A DNA stretch of 15,033 nt from positions 1 through 15,033 of the forward strand of contig CAZDQL010000126.1 in the NCBI GenBank assembly GCA_964507325.1, written 5' to 3'. This document shows positions 1-8,149 of the stretch, piece by piece. The notes under the pieces were generated by a model that saw only the letters and a list, made by a program, of their open reading frames with translations, ran no database searches and had not been told where the DNA came from. How positions within the stretch are numbered: position 1 is the first letter of the stretch; every line of letters begins with the position of its first letter. The translations under genes were made by a program, and so were the position numbers. This stretch comes from CAZDQL01 sp964507325. GTDB taxonomy: Bacteria; Planctomycetota; UBA1135; GCA-002686595.

Positions 1-1
1 C

Positions 2-1951
2 GAGCTCTGCCTGCACCAGTGGCCCGAGGACTTCGACGGGCGCCTCGACTCCCCCCTGGTGCGCGAGCTGGAGCGCCCGGCGATCGTGCAGTGGCTGGAG
101 CTGATGCCTTCGCCCGACTGGATGTGCCGCAGCGAGCTGCTCTTGCCGCGGCTGCGGGAGCTCTTCGCCGACGAGCGCTTCGAGCTGCGCCCCAGGACCC
201 TGTCGGAGATGGTGGCCGAGCTCGACCGCGCGGACGCGCCGGTGCGTCGCTACGGGATGGACGACGTCTACCACGGCGTGTCGCTCGGGAAGAACGGCGA
301 CCACATGGTGCGGCTGTCGCTGCGCGCGGAGGAGCAGCTGCGCGCCGCCGAGTCGACCAGCGCCCTGATCGGGCTCTTCGGTCGCCCCTACCCCTCCTGG
401 CGCGTCTACCCCACCTGGGAGCTCGACGAGGCGTGGCGCGAGCTGCTCGCGGCTCAGCACCACGACAACCACGAGTGCGAGGGGCTGTGCGGCTTCGTGG
501 GCGAGCGCTCCTTCGAGCGCTCCGACCGGCTCTCCCACGAGGTCCTGAGGCGCACCCTGACGACCCTGGCGCGGCGCGTGCCCGCGGGCGTGGACGAGCT
601 CTTGGCCTGCAACCCCTGCGGCTGGCCCCGGGACGTGCACGCCGCGGGGCGCGTGGCGCGGGCGGTCCCTCCCTTCGGCTACGCCCTCCTGGGACCGGAC
701 GATCGGCTGCCGTCGACGACTACCGTCGACGAGGACGCGGAGCGAGTGACCCTGACGCGCGGCGAGCTCTCGGTGACCCTGGATCGCGCCAGCGGCTGCA
801 GCGTCGCACTGACCTCTCCCGAATGGACGACCGACCTCCTGGGGGGTGCTCCCCTGGGAGCGCTCTCCACGATCGTCGGCGGAAGGGTCGAGACCTTCCC
901 CGAGGTGGAGACGGAGATCGTGATCGACGAGGAGAGCGGCGACCCGCAGGTGGTGACCTCGCGCCGTGGACCGGCGGGGGAGGTGCGCGTGACCCTCTCC
1001 CTGGCGCGCGGCGCGGATGCGGTGCACCTCTCGATCGAAGCGCGCCTCGAGGAGCGTCCCGACGGCGGCGTCCACGCCGGGCTCGCGATCGCCTTCCCCG
1101 AAGTCGAGGGCCTGAGCCGCTTGGTCGCGGACACCCCCTACTGCGTCGGCGAGGTGCGAGCCGAGCGCGACCACCGCCGCAAGTACCCCAGCGGCGACTG
1201 GATGACCAGCGAGCAGTGGTTCGAGACGGTGCGCCGCCCCTTCTACGCCCACTCCCTGGTCGACCTCGACGGCGCCCGCGGGGGGCTCCTGATCCTGCAC
1301 GACGGCAGCCAGTCCTGGCTGCGCACCGACGAGGGCGTGTGCTGTGTGCTCGACCTCTACGACCCGTGGGACGAGGAGCACTACCGCTACGGCGTGCGCG
1401 CCGAGCTGCAGCTCGTGCCCCACGCCCCCATGGGTCACGCCCAGCGCTGGCGCCTGGCGCGCGAGCACGTCGAGCTGCCGCTCGTGATCGAGGCAGAGCA
1501 GGGGGAGGGGGATCTGCCGCAACGCTTCGGGGCGCTCTTCTGCGACGCGCCGGGGGTCGCGGTGACCGCGCTCTACCGCGAGTGCCAGCGGGGGAACGAG
1601 AGCCTCGAGCACCCCTTCGACCCGTCGGTGCGCGATCCCTATGTCCTGCGCCTGGTGGAGCTCGACGGCGCCCCGGCGCACGCGCGCGTCCTCCTTCCGG
1701 GCCCCGTGGGCAACGCGGCGCTCACCAACCTCATGGGGGAGGTCGAGCACCCCCTCGAGGTGCACCCCGCGGAGGCCCCCTGGGGCGGCGGGTCCTGCGC
1801 CTGGCACGCCGTCGCCCTGGACCTCGGTCCCCACGAGATCGCCACCGTGATGGTCGACCTCGAAGCGGGACACCACGTCCCGCGCAACCTGGACGAGCAC
1901 CGGGGAGTCTGGGCCACGGTGCACCGCGAGGAACCAGCGCACGGGGAGTGA
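2..1951 (+). CDS. GH38-type alpha-mannosidase, 5' end missing (cut by window edge)
   Basis: This looks like the C-terminal 649 residues of a glycoside hydrolase family 38 enzyme, which removes alpha-linked mannose with a zinc-containing active site. The frame is open from base 2 and already encodes protein-like sequence before the first possible start (GTG at 59), so the true start lies outside the window. The key landmark is the AQHHDNHE motif (HHD at 458-466). It matches the HHD motif of GH38 enzymes, where one His binds the zinc. The helical middle domain follows, then an N-P-x-G-W stretch near 610-630 where the C-terminal beta-sandwich typically begins. The catalytic nucleophile Asp and the other zinc ligands would lie upstream, out of view. 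The visible part fits a typical family length of about 850-1050 residues. The decarboxylase gene follows 63 bases later on the same strand. Family assignment is fairly sure; substrate linkage is unknown. Confidence 0.8.
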   Translation, partial: ELCLHQWPEDFDGRLDSPLVRELERPAIVQWLELMPSPDWMCRSELLLPRLRELFADERFELRPRTLSEMVAELDRADAPVRRYGMDDVYHGVSLGKNGDHMVRLSLRAEEQLRAAESTSALIGLFGRPYPSWRVYPTWELDEAWRELLAAQHHDNHECEGLCGFVGERSFERSDRLSHEVLRRTLTTLARRVPAGVDELLACNPCGWPRDVHAAGRVARAVPPFGYALLGPDDRLPSTTTVDEDAERVTLTRGELSVTLDRASGCSVALTSPEWTTDLLGGAPLGALSTIVGGRVETFPEVETEIVIDEESGDPQVVTSRRGPAGEVRVTLSLARGADAVHLSIEARLEERPDGGVHAGLAIAFPEVEGLSRLVADTPYCVGEVRAERDHRRKYPSGDWMTSEQWFETVRRPFYAHSLVDLDGARGGLLILHDGSQSWLRTDEGVCCVLDLYDPWDEEHYRYGVRAELQLVPHAPMGHAQRWRLAREHVELPLVIEAEQGEGDLPQRFGALFCDAPGVAVTALYRECQRGNESLEHPFDPSVRDPYVLRLVELDGAPAHARVLLPGPVGNAALTNLMGEVEHPLEVHPAEAPWGGGSCAWHAVALDLGPHEIATVMVDLEAGHHVPRNLDEHRGVWATVHREEPAHGE

Positions 1952-2014
1952 GACGCGCGGGATTCACGGAGTGCGTGCAACGCGAAGATCCTCGAGCGGA
2001 GAAGATGTCCCCCC

Positions 2015-3472
2015 ATGCCGACCTCCACCTCATCCCTTCTCGCCCGCCTGGCCGAGCTCGAGCCCCACTCGCGCGCCCTCGAGGAGGACGCGGCGCAGCG
2101 GCGTGACCTGACCGAGCCGGTGCTCGCCCTGGGGGAGCGCATCCTCGACGGCCTGGAGGCGCGGCCCATCTGGACCACCTCCGGCGGCGCGCAGCAGGAG
2201 CTGCTCGACCTCGGCGTGCCCGAGGAACCCCAGGACCTGCAACGGGTCCTCTCCGTCGTCGAGCACGAGATCGACGGCCCCGGGCTGCAACCCGCATCGG
2301 GTGGCCATCTCGGCTACATCGCCGGCGGGGGGATCTACGCCGGCGCCCTCGGCGACTGGCTGGCGGCGGTCACCAACCGCTATTCCGGGGTCTTCTACGT
2401 CGGCCCGGGTCCGGTGCGCCTCGAGAACATGCTCCTGCGCTGGCTGTGCGACTTGATCGGACTCCCCGAGGGAGCGCTCGGCACCCTGACGTCGGGGGGC
2501 TCGATCGCCACCCTGGTGGCGGTGACCGCGGCGCGGGACGCGCGGGGAGTGCGGGCGCGGGACGTGGAAGAGAGCGTGGTCTACGCCACCGCCCAAGCGC
2601 ACCACTGCATCGGCAAGGCGCTGGCGATCGCGGGGCTCGCCGAGGCACCCCTGCGCAGCGTGCCGATGGACGCCTGCTACCGCATGGACCCCGACGCCTT
2701 GCGGGAAGTCGTGCGCACCGATCGGGAGGCGGGGCTCGTGCCCTTCATGCTGATCGGCACCGCGGGGACGACCGACACGGGCGCCATGGATCCCCTCCAG
2801 GCGCTGGCGGAGGTCGCGCGGGAGGAGGAGCTCTGGTACCACGTCGACGCGGCCTACGGCGGCGCCTTCCTGTTGGTCGAGTCGCTGCGCGAGGCCTTCC
2901 GCGGCATCGAGCACGCCGACTCGGTGGTGATCGATCCCCACAAGGGGCTCTTCAATCCCTACGGCACCGGCGCCGTGCTGCTGCGCGACCCGGCGCACCT
3001 GGCGCCGAGCCACGGACACCGGGGAGCGTACCTGCAGGACGCGGCGGGTGCGGACGAGGAGCCCTCCCCCGCCGACCTCTCCCCCGAGCTGACGCGCCAC
3101 TTCCGCGGGCTGCGCATGTGGCTGCCGCTGGTGCTGCACGGCCTGGGGCGCCACCGCGCCGCCCTCGAGGAGAAGCGCCTCCTGACGCTGCTCTTCCACG
3201 CGCGAGCCCGGGAGCTGGGCTTCGAAGTGGGACCGGAGCCGGACCTCTCGGTGGCGCTCTTCCGCTGGGTGCCGCGGGACGGAGGGGACGCCAACGCCTT
3301 CAACCGGCGCCTCCTGGCGGCGGTTCTCGAGGATGGACGCGTCTTCCTCTCCTCGACGACGATCGACGGCGTCTTCTGGCTGCGCGTGGCGGTGCTCTGC
3401 TTCCGCACTCACGTCGACCGCATCGACGCCGTCCTCGAAGTGCTGGCGCGGGAGACCGGCGCGACGAGTTGA
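2015..3472 (+). CDS. Group II pyridoxal-phosphate-dependent decarboxylase family protein
   Basis: This is a 485-residue fold-type I PLP enzyme of the group II decarboxylase family (aromatic amino acid, glutamate and related decarboxylases), presumably cytoplasmic. Visible landmarks in order are a glycine-rich TSGGSIA segment that would hold the phosphate, AHHCIGKA (His196 aligns with the His stacking on the PLP ring), HVDAAYGG (Asp278, pairs with the pyridine nitrogen) and DPHKGLF (Lys310, the Schiff-base lysine). Length is normal for the family. In well-studied aromatic amino acid decarboxylases the lysine is followed by Trp; here it is followed by Gly, so the substrate should not be assumed and aldolase or deaminase activity is possible. 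The ATG at 2015 is chosen because GGAGA (1998-2002) sits 12 bases upstream. It may be co-transcribed with the GH38 gene. There is no obvious functional link between the two. Confidence 0.88.
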   Translation: MPTSTSSLLARLAELEPHSRALEEDAAQRRDLTEPVLALGERILDGLEARPIWTTSGGAQQELLDLGVPEEPQDLQRVLSVVEHEIDGPGLQPASGGHLGYIAGGGIYAGALGDWLAAVTNRYSGVFYVGPGPVRLENMLLRWLCDLIGLPEGALGTLTSGGSIATLVAVTAARDARGVRARDVEESVVYATAQAHHCIGKALAIAGLAEAPLRSVPMDACYRMDPDALREVVRTDREAGLVPFMLIGTAGTTDTGAMDPLQALAEVAREEELWYHVDAAYGGAFLLVESLREAFRGIEHADSVVIDPHKGLFNPYGTGAVLLRDPAHLAPSHGHRGAYLQDAAGADEEPSPADLSPELTRHFRGLRMWLPLVLHGLGRHRAALEEKRLLTLLFHARARELGFEVGPEPDLSVALFRWVPRDGGDANAFNRRLLAAVLEDGRVFLSSTTIDGVFWLRVAVLCFRTHVDRIDAVLEVLARETGATS

Positions 3473-3483
3473 CCCAAGCCTTT

Positions 3484-3503
3484 CACGACGCGCGAGCGTC
3501 GTG
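3484..3503 (+). terminator. Perfect 8-bp hairpin after the decarboxylase gene
   Basis: CACGACGC, a GCGA loop and GCGTCGTG form a perfect inverted repeat starting 12 bases after the decarboxylase stop codon. The GNRA-type loop makes a stable RNA hairpin. No T-run follows, so it may end transcription weakly, protect the 3' end of the mRNA, or act on the promoter-like sequence just after it. Confidence 0.4.
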
Positions 3504-3515
3504 GCCGATCAAGGG

Positions 3516-3521
3516 TAGACT
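3516..3521 (+). promoter_or_regulatory. Possible -10 element (TAGACT) of the propeller gene
   Basis: TAGACT lies 62 bases upstream of the ATG at 3584 and matches four of six positions of the TATAAT consensus. No -35 hexamer is visible at the right distance. The same hexamer lies upstream of the VOC gene. GAGG at 3571-3574 is the ribosome binding site for the downstream start. The assignment is weak on sequence alone. Confidence 0.25.
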
Positions 3522-3583
3522 GGCTCAGGAACTCCCATTGTTTTGGGCGGGGGGACCCCCCGCCCTGCACGAGGCCTCCCCCT

Positions 3584-6500
3584 ATGCGCACCCTGCCCCA
3601 CCCCCACCTGCTCATTCTGGGACTGACCTGTCTTCCCCTGGCCTTGGGGCAAGAAGAGAAACGGGAGGAGGCGGCGGAGGAGCCCGCGTCCCTGAATGCC
3701 CGCGAGGAGATCGAGGGCAGCCTGCCCCGCTCCTGGTCGACCCAGCTGCGCTGGCGCTCGATCGGTCCGGCCAACATGGGCGGGCGCATCACCGCCATCG
3801 CCGCGCACCCCGAGGACTCGCGCACCTACTGGGTCGGGACGGCCAGCGGTGGAGTGCTCAAGACGACCAACAACGGCGTCACCTACGAGCACCAGTTCAC
3901 GCGCATGAACACCTCCTCGGTCGGTCAGATCGCGGTCGCTCCCAGCGACGGCGAGATCGTGTGGGTCGGGACCGGGGAGAACAACCCGCGCAACAGCGTG
4001 TCCTGGGGGGACGGCGTCTACCGCTCCACCGACGGCGGCGAGACCTGGCAGCACCGCGGGCTGAAGGAGAGCTTCCAGATCTCGAGCATCGTGATCCACC
4101 CGGAGAACCCCGACATCGTCTACGTCGGGGCCCTGGGACGCCTGTGGGGGGAGAACGAAGAGCGCGGCCTCTACAAGACCACCGACGGCGGGGAGAGCTG
4201 GGAGAAGATCCTCTACGTCGACGAGCGCACCGGCGTGATCGACATGCGCGTCAAGCCCGACGATCCCGACGTGCTGCTGGTCGCCACCTACGAGCGTAAG
4301 CGCGACATCTACTGCTCCAACGACCCCGCGGTAAAGTGGGGTCCGGGGGGCGGTCTCTGGCGCACCGTCGACGGGGGTGAGAGCTTCACGCGCGTCACCG
4401 AGGGTCTGCCGAGCTGCGAGCTGGGGCGCATCGGCCTGGACTGGTACCTGGCGGACCCGAACGTGGTCTTCGCCGTGGTCGAGTCGGAGCGCATCACCCA
4501 GGAGCCGGAGGACGCCGCCTACATGGGGATCGAGGGAACGGACGCCGAGATCGGCGTGCGCTTGACCGAGATCAGCGAGGAGGGCCCGGCGGCCGCCGCG
4601 GAGCTGCGCAAGGACGACGTCGTGCTGCGCATCGACGACCAGACGTTGCTCTCCTACTCCGATCTGTTGCGTCGCCTGCGCGACCACAAGGCGGGGGAGA
4701 CGGTCGTGCTCGAGGTGGTGCGCGATCGCGAGCTGCTCGACGTCGAGCTGACCTTCGACAAGAAGCCCGAGCGCGAGGACCCCACTGACTCCCTGGGCCG
4801 TCCCCGGCCGGGACCCTTCCACATCGGCCTCGGAGGGCAGCGGGCCAACATCCAGGAGGAGCAGGGGGAGGAGGGCTCCCAGTACGGCGGCGTCTACCGC
4901 TCCGACGACGCCGGCCTCACCTGGCAGCGCATCAACTCGGTCAACCCGCGGCCGATGTACTACAGCGAGATCCGCGTCGACCCCAGCGACTCCAACTACG
5001 TCTACGTCCTGGGCACGTCCCTCTACCGCTCCAAGGACGGGGGTGAGACCTTCACCTCCGACGGCGCGAGCCGCGGGGTGCACGTCGACCACCACGCCCT
5101 CTGGATCGATCCCGACGACGGCCGCCACGCCATCCTCGGCAACGACGGCGGCATCTACGTCACCTGGGATCGGTTCGAGCGCTGGGACCACCACGCCCAC
5201 GTGGCGATCGGGCAGTTCTACAACATCACCTGCGACACCAACCCCGACTACAAGGTCTACGGCGGGCTGCAGGACAACGGCTCCTGGGGTGGGCCGAGCC
5301 GCAGCGGGTCCTCGGGTGGTCCGGTGAACACCGACTGGTTCCGCATCGGCGGCGGTGACGGATTCGTCTGCCGCGTGGATGCGGAGGATCCCGACCAGCT
5401 CTACTACGAGAGCCAAGGCGGCGCCATGGGCCGTCGCAACCTGCGCACCGGCGAGGGGGGATTCATCCGGCCGCGGGCACCGCGGGGGGAGCGCTACCGC
5501 TTCAACTGGAACACCCCCTTCATGCTCAGCCACCACAACTCGCGCGTGCACTACAGCGCGGGCAACCACGTCTTCCGGTCCCTGGACCGCGGCAACTCCG
5601 CGCGCCGCATCTCCCCCGACATCACGGAGACGGACAGGGGCAGCGCCACCGCCCTGGCGGAGTCGCCGGTCGACAGCGACCTCCTGTACGTGGGCACCGA
5701 CGACGGGGCGCTGTGGGTGACCCGCGACGGCGGACACACCTGGACCGACCTGTGGACCCTGAACGAGGGGCTGGAGGAAGGCGCCGAAGAAGAGGAGGCC
5801 GCCGACGATCCCGAAGCAGAGGAGGAGGACGAGGACGTGGAGACCGCGGCCAGCGTCTCCTCCGACGATCCCCTCTCGGGCACTTGGAGCTGCAAGGCGA
5901 GCGGTGAGGGGATCGAGGAGTCGGAGCAGGGCCGCTTCGAGCTCGTGCTGGTCCTCGCCGAGGGCAAGCTGAGCGGCAGGCTCTACTCGGAGATCGGCGA
6001 GGGTCCGATCTCGAAGGTCTCCTTCGACGCCGAGGAGGGTGCACTGCGCTTCCAGTTCGAGGGCGAGACGATCACCCTCTCCTTCAAGGCCCAGCTGAAG
6101 AAGGGGCGCCTCGAAGGAGAGATCACCGGGGCCGGTGGAGCCTTCAGCTTCGGCTTCACGGGCGAGCGCACGGGACCGCCGCCGGCGGAGGAGGAGGAGG
6201 TCGAAGAGGTCCTGGAGGGGACGCAGAGCGCCCCCGAGGAGGAGCAGGACGACGAAGAGAAGCAGGAGAAGCCCAAGAAGAGGCGCTTCAAGAAGGACAC
6301 CATCGACCAGCTCCTCCCCGGGCGCTTCTACGTCAGCTCGATCACTCCCTCACGCCACAAGGCCTCGCGCGTCTACGTCACCTTCGACGGCCACCGCTCC
6401 GACGACGACCGCCCCTGGGTCTTCCTCTCCGACGACTACGGCGAGAGTTGGGAGTCCCTGAAGGGCAACCTCGAGGACGAGGTCGGGTCGGTGCGCGACC

Positions 6501-7141
6501 TGGACGAGGACCTGGAGAACCGCGATCTGCTCTACCTGGGGACCGAGTTCGGGGTCTTCGTGTCGATCGATCGCGGCGATAGCTGGACCGAGCTCGGAGG
6601 CGGGCTGCCGACGGTGCCGGTGCACGACTTCGTGCAGCACGTCTCGCGCGGGGAGTTGATCGCGGGGACCCACGGGCGCTCGGTCTGGATCCTAGACGTG
6701 CGGCCGCTGCGCAAGATGAGCGACAAGTCGACCCGCGAGGACGCCGAGCTCTATCCCCCGGGAACGATCTACCTCTGGGGCTACGGGATCTCCCGGGGCT
6801 CGAGCGGGACGCGACGCTTCGTGGGTGAGAATCCCCCCTCCTCGGCGTCGATCTACTACTCCCTGGGCCGCAAGGCCAAGCAGATCGAGCTGGTGGTGAA
6901 GAACCCCGAGGGCGAGGTCGTGCGCGAGCTCGAGGCCTCGGCCGAGAAGGGCCTGCACCGCGTGAGCTGGGACCTGCGCCGCGGCGTCACCCGCGAAGAT
7001 CGCGAGGGCAACCGGCGCTTCCGGCGCGGCCGCAGGGTGAGCGCGGGCACCTACAAGGTGGTGCTGACGGTCGGCGGCGAGACCCTGGTGGAGGAGATCG
7101 TCGTCAAGGAGGATCCCACCGGACCCCCGTCGCCGTACTAG
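3584..7141 (+). CDS. Secreted Asp-box (BNR) beta-propeller protein with inserted PDZ and beta domains
   Basis: This 1185-residue protein begins with a clear signal peptide (hydrophobic core LLILGLTCLPLALG, likely cut near residue 22), so it acts outside the cytoplasm. Nine Asp-box motifs (S/T-x-D-x-G-x-T/S-W/F type) start near residues 90, 144, 195, 257, 436, 479, 709, 945 and 990. They mark the blades of a sortilin/BNR-like propeller. A PDZ-like domain (about 314-391, with a GVRLTEISEEGPA peptide-groove strand) interrupts it. A second insert (about 760-863, GTWSC start, all-beta) lies between two Glu/Asp-rich linkers (about 727-758 and 866-890). The last 95 residues resemble the FlgD-type Ig fold common at the ends of secreted proteins. 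No catalytic residues of sialidases are evident, so binding or assembly is as likely as hydrolysis. GAGG at 3571 supports the ATG start. The stop codon overlaps that of the opposing TPR gene. Confidence 0.87.
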   Translation: MRTLPHPHLLILGLTCLPLALGQEEKREEAAEEPASLNAREEIEGSLPRSWSTQLRWRSIGPANMGGRITAIAAHPEDSRTYWVGTASGGVLKTTNNGVTYEHQFTRMNTSSVGQIAVAPSDGEIVWVGTGENNPRNSVSWGDGVYRSTDGGETWQHRGLKESFQISSIVIHPENPDIVYVGALGRLWGENEERGLYKTTDGGESWEKILYVDERTGVIDMRVKPDDPDVLLVATYERKRDIYCSNDPAVKWGPGGGLWRTVDGGESFTRVTEGLPSCELGRIGLDWYLADPNVVFAVVESERITQEPEDAAYMGIEGTDAEIGVRLTEISEEGPAAAAELRKDDVVLRIDDQTLLSYSDLLRRLRDHKAGETVVLEVVRDRELLDVELTFDKKPEREDPTDSLGRPRPGPFHIGLGGQRANIQEEQGEEGSQYGGVYRSDDAGLTWQRINSVNPRPMYYSEIRVDPSDSNYVYVLGTSLYRSKDGGETFTSDGASRGVHVDHHALWIDPDDGRHAILGNDGGIYVTWDRFERWDHHAHVAIGQFYNITCDTNPDYKVYGGLQDNGSWGGPSRSGSSGGPVNTDWFRIGGGDGFVCRVDAEDPDQLYYESQGGAMGRRNLRTGEGGFIRPRAPRGERYRFNWNTPFMLSHHNSRVHYSAGNHVFRSLDRGNSARRISPDITETDRGSATALAESPVDSDLLYVGTDDGALWVTRDGGHTWTDLWTLNEGLEEGAEEEEAADDPEAEEEDEDVETAASVSSDDPLSGTWSCKASGEGIEESEQGRFELVLVLAEGKLSGRLYSEIGEGPISKVSFDAEEGALRFQFEGETITLSFKAQLKKGRLEGEITGAGGAFSFGFTGERTGPPPAEEEEVEEVLEGTQSAPEEEQDDEEKQEKPKKRRFKKDTIDQLLPGRFYVSSITPSRHKASRVYVTFDGHRSDDDRPWVFLSDDYGESWESLKGNLEDEVGSVRDLDEDLENRDLLYLGTEFGVFVSIDRGDSWTELGGGLPTVPVHDFVQHVSRGELIAGTHGRSVWILDVRPLRKMSDKSTREDAELYPPGTIYLWGYGISRGSSGTRRFVGENPPSSASIYYSLGRKAKQIELVVKNPEGEVVRELEASAEKGLHRVSWDLRRGVTREDREGNRRFRRGRRVSAGTYKVVLTVGGETLVEEIVVKEDPTGPPSPY
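7138..7141. other. Convergent stop codons sharing CTAG
   Basis: The palindrome CTAG contains the TAG stop of the + strand propeller gene (7139-7141) and the TAG stop of the - strand TPR gene (7140-7138). The two genes therefore end tail-to-tail with a 4-base overlap, leaving no room for a terminator between the reading frames. Confidence 0.9.
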
Positions 7142-8085
7142 CCCAGCCGCGAACGCCAGAGCAGGCGGCGCTCGTCGGAGGACACCGTCCAGACGCGCAG
7201 CCCCTGCCGCGCCCAGATGCCACCGATCTGTACCGGTCGTTCGCCGGCGGCGACCAGCAGGCCGCTCCCCGGAACCGCCTCGATGCGCCAGACCTTGCGG
7301 CGCTTGCCGGGCAGTGCGTCGGAGGCTTCGATCGCCACGCGCCCCTCGAGGGGGACCACCAGCTCGAGCGGATAGGGGGAGGACCCGGGGGGCTTCGGCC
7401 AGGGGAGTGGCGGAGCGCCCGCTTCGAGCTCGATGCGACTGGTCTCCGCCAGGTCGGTCCGGGTGGGTGCGGGCATCGGTCCGGAGAGGCGCCCGCGCCA
7501 GTGTTCGCCGATCGCCGCCACGCGCCAGAGGAGCTCGGCGCGCAGGGCCTCCAGCGTCTCCGGCAGCTGCTCGAGGGCGCCTTCGCTGGCTCCGTCGTCG
7601 AGGGTGCGGCGCGTCCCCCAGCCGGCGGCGGTCAGCTCCTCCAGCTCGGAGGGGGTGAGCAGGTCGGGTAGCTCGGCCAGCCCCTGGCGAGTCAGGAGCT
7701 CGTCCAGCCCATCCCAGTAGTAGGCCGCGCTGCGCCGGACGTCGGCGGGCTCGGGCCAGTCGGGGGGGTCCGGGGTGGTGGAGGGAGCGGTCCCCTCGGG
7801 GAGGTCTCTCCCCAGGGCCGCCAGCTCCTGCGCGGCCGAGGTGTAGCTCGGAGACAGCTCGAGGGCGCGTGTGAAGTAGCGCACCGCTTCCTCTTCCCGC
7901 CCGGCGCGCAGCTCGACGCGGCCGAGGTCGACGCGGTAGCGTGCGTTCGAGGGAACGCGAGCGATCAGGTCGAGCAGGATCTCGCGGGCGCGGTCCAGGC
8001 GACCATCGGCCGCAGCCTGCACGGCCTGGTCGCGCAGCCGGTCGTTGGCCTGCTTGTTCCTTCTGCGGTGGCGCTTCGAGGACAC
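7138..8085 (-). CDS. TPR-repeat protein of unknown function
   Basis: This is a 315-residue soluble protein with no signal peptide or membrane segment. The first dozen residues are very basic (SKRHRRRNK), which could bind nucleic acid or ribosomes, though that is speculation. Two tetratricopeptide repeats follow (about 17-50 and 51-84), with typical A/G/Y/A/P spacing, for instance the block ending in RALELSPSYTSA. They would form a protein-binding helical hairpin pair. A Pro-rich linker (about 97-113) leads to a roughly 200-residue C-terminal region that I do not recognise; it has a helical middle and a beta-rich end. The start is GTG, because the nearby ATG at 8093-8091 is out of frame. No Shine-Dalgarno sequence precedes the GTG, and a -10-like hexamer lies only six bases upstream, so the mRNA may be leaderless. 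The gene converges on the propeller gene with a 4-base overlap. Confidence 0.8.
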   Translation of the reverse strand: MSSKRHRRRNKQANDRLRDQAVQAAADGRLDRAREILLDLIARVPSNARYRVDLGRVELRAGREEEAVRYFTRALELSPSYTSAAQELAALGRDLPEGTAPSTTPDPPDWPEPADVRRSAAYYWDGLDELLTRQGLAELPDLLTPSELEELTAAGWGTRRTLDDGASEGALEQLPETLEALRAELLWRVAAIGEHWRGRLSGPMPAPTRTDLAETSRIELEAGAPPLPWPKPPGSSPYPLELVVPLEGRVAIEASDALPGKRRKVWRIEAVPGSGLLVAAGERPVQIGGIWARQGLRVWTVSSDERRLLWRSRLG

Positions 8086-8091
8086 GGGGGC

Positions 8092-8097
8092 ATTCTA
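8092..8097 (-). promoter_or_regulatory. Possible -10 element (TAGAAT) for the TPR gene
   Basis: On the - strand TAGAAT matches five of six consensus positions and ends six bases before the GTG start at 8085. Transcription would then start at or next to the start codon, giving a leaderless mRNA. This agrees with the missing ribosome binding site. No good -35 hexamer is visible, so the call is tentative. Confidence 0.35.
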
Positions 8098-8119
8098 GGG
8101 CTGCGCCCGGGCCACCGCA

Positions 8120-8145
8120 GGGGAGGAGCTCAGGGGTGCCTCCCC
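8120..8145 (-). terminator. GC-rich hairpin after the GspE-N-like repeat gene
   Basis: GGGGAGG and CCTCCCC form a perfect 7-bp stem with a 12-base loop, beginning 4 bases after the stop codon at 8150. No T-run follows on the - strand. Its place between this gene and the TPR promoter suits a terminator or transcript-end stabiliser. Confidence 0.35.
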
Positions 8146-8149
8146 ACCG

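Noticed and set aside
19..2106. 695-residue + strand open frame over the GH38 gene
   Set aside because: It is Arg/Ala/Gly/Pro-rich with no domain pattern. The overlapping frame from base 2 encodes recognisable GH38 motifs.
2030..3412. Long - strand open frame opposite the decarboxylase gene
   Set aside because: Low-complexity His/Gln/Arg/Val composition from GC-rich antisense codons; the + frame carries all PLP-enzyme motifs.
3509..5737. 742-residue - strand open frame opposite the propeller gene
   Set aside because: Val/Ala/Asp-rich antisense shadow with no domain features; the + frame has a signal peptide and repeated Asp-boxes.
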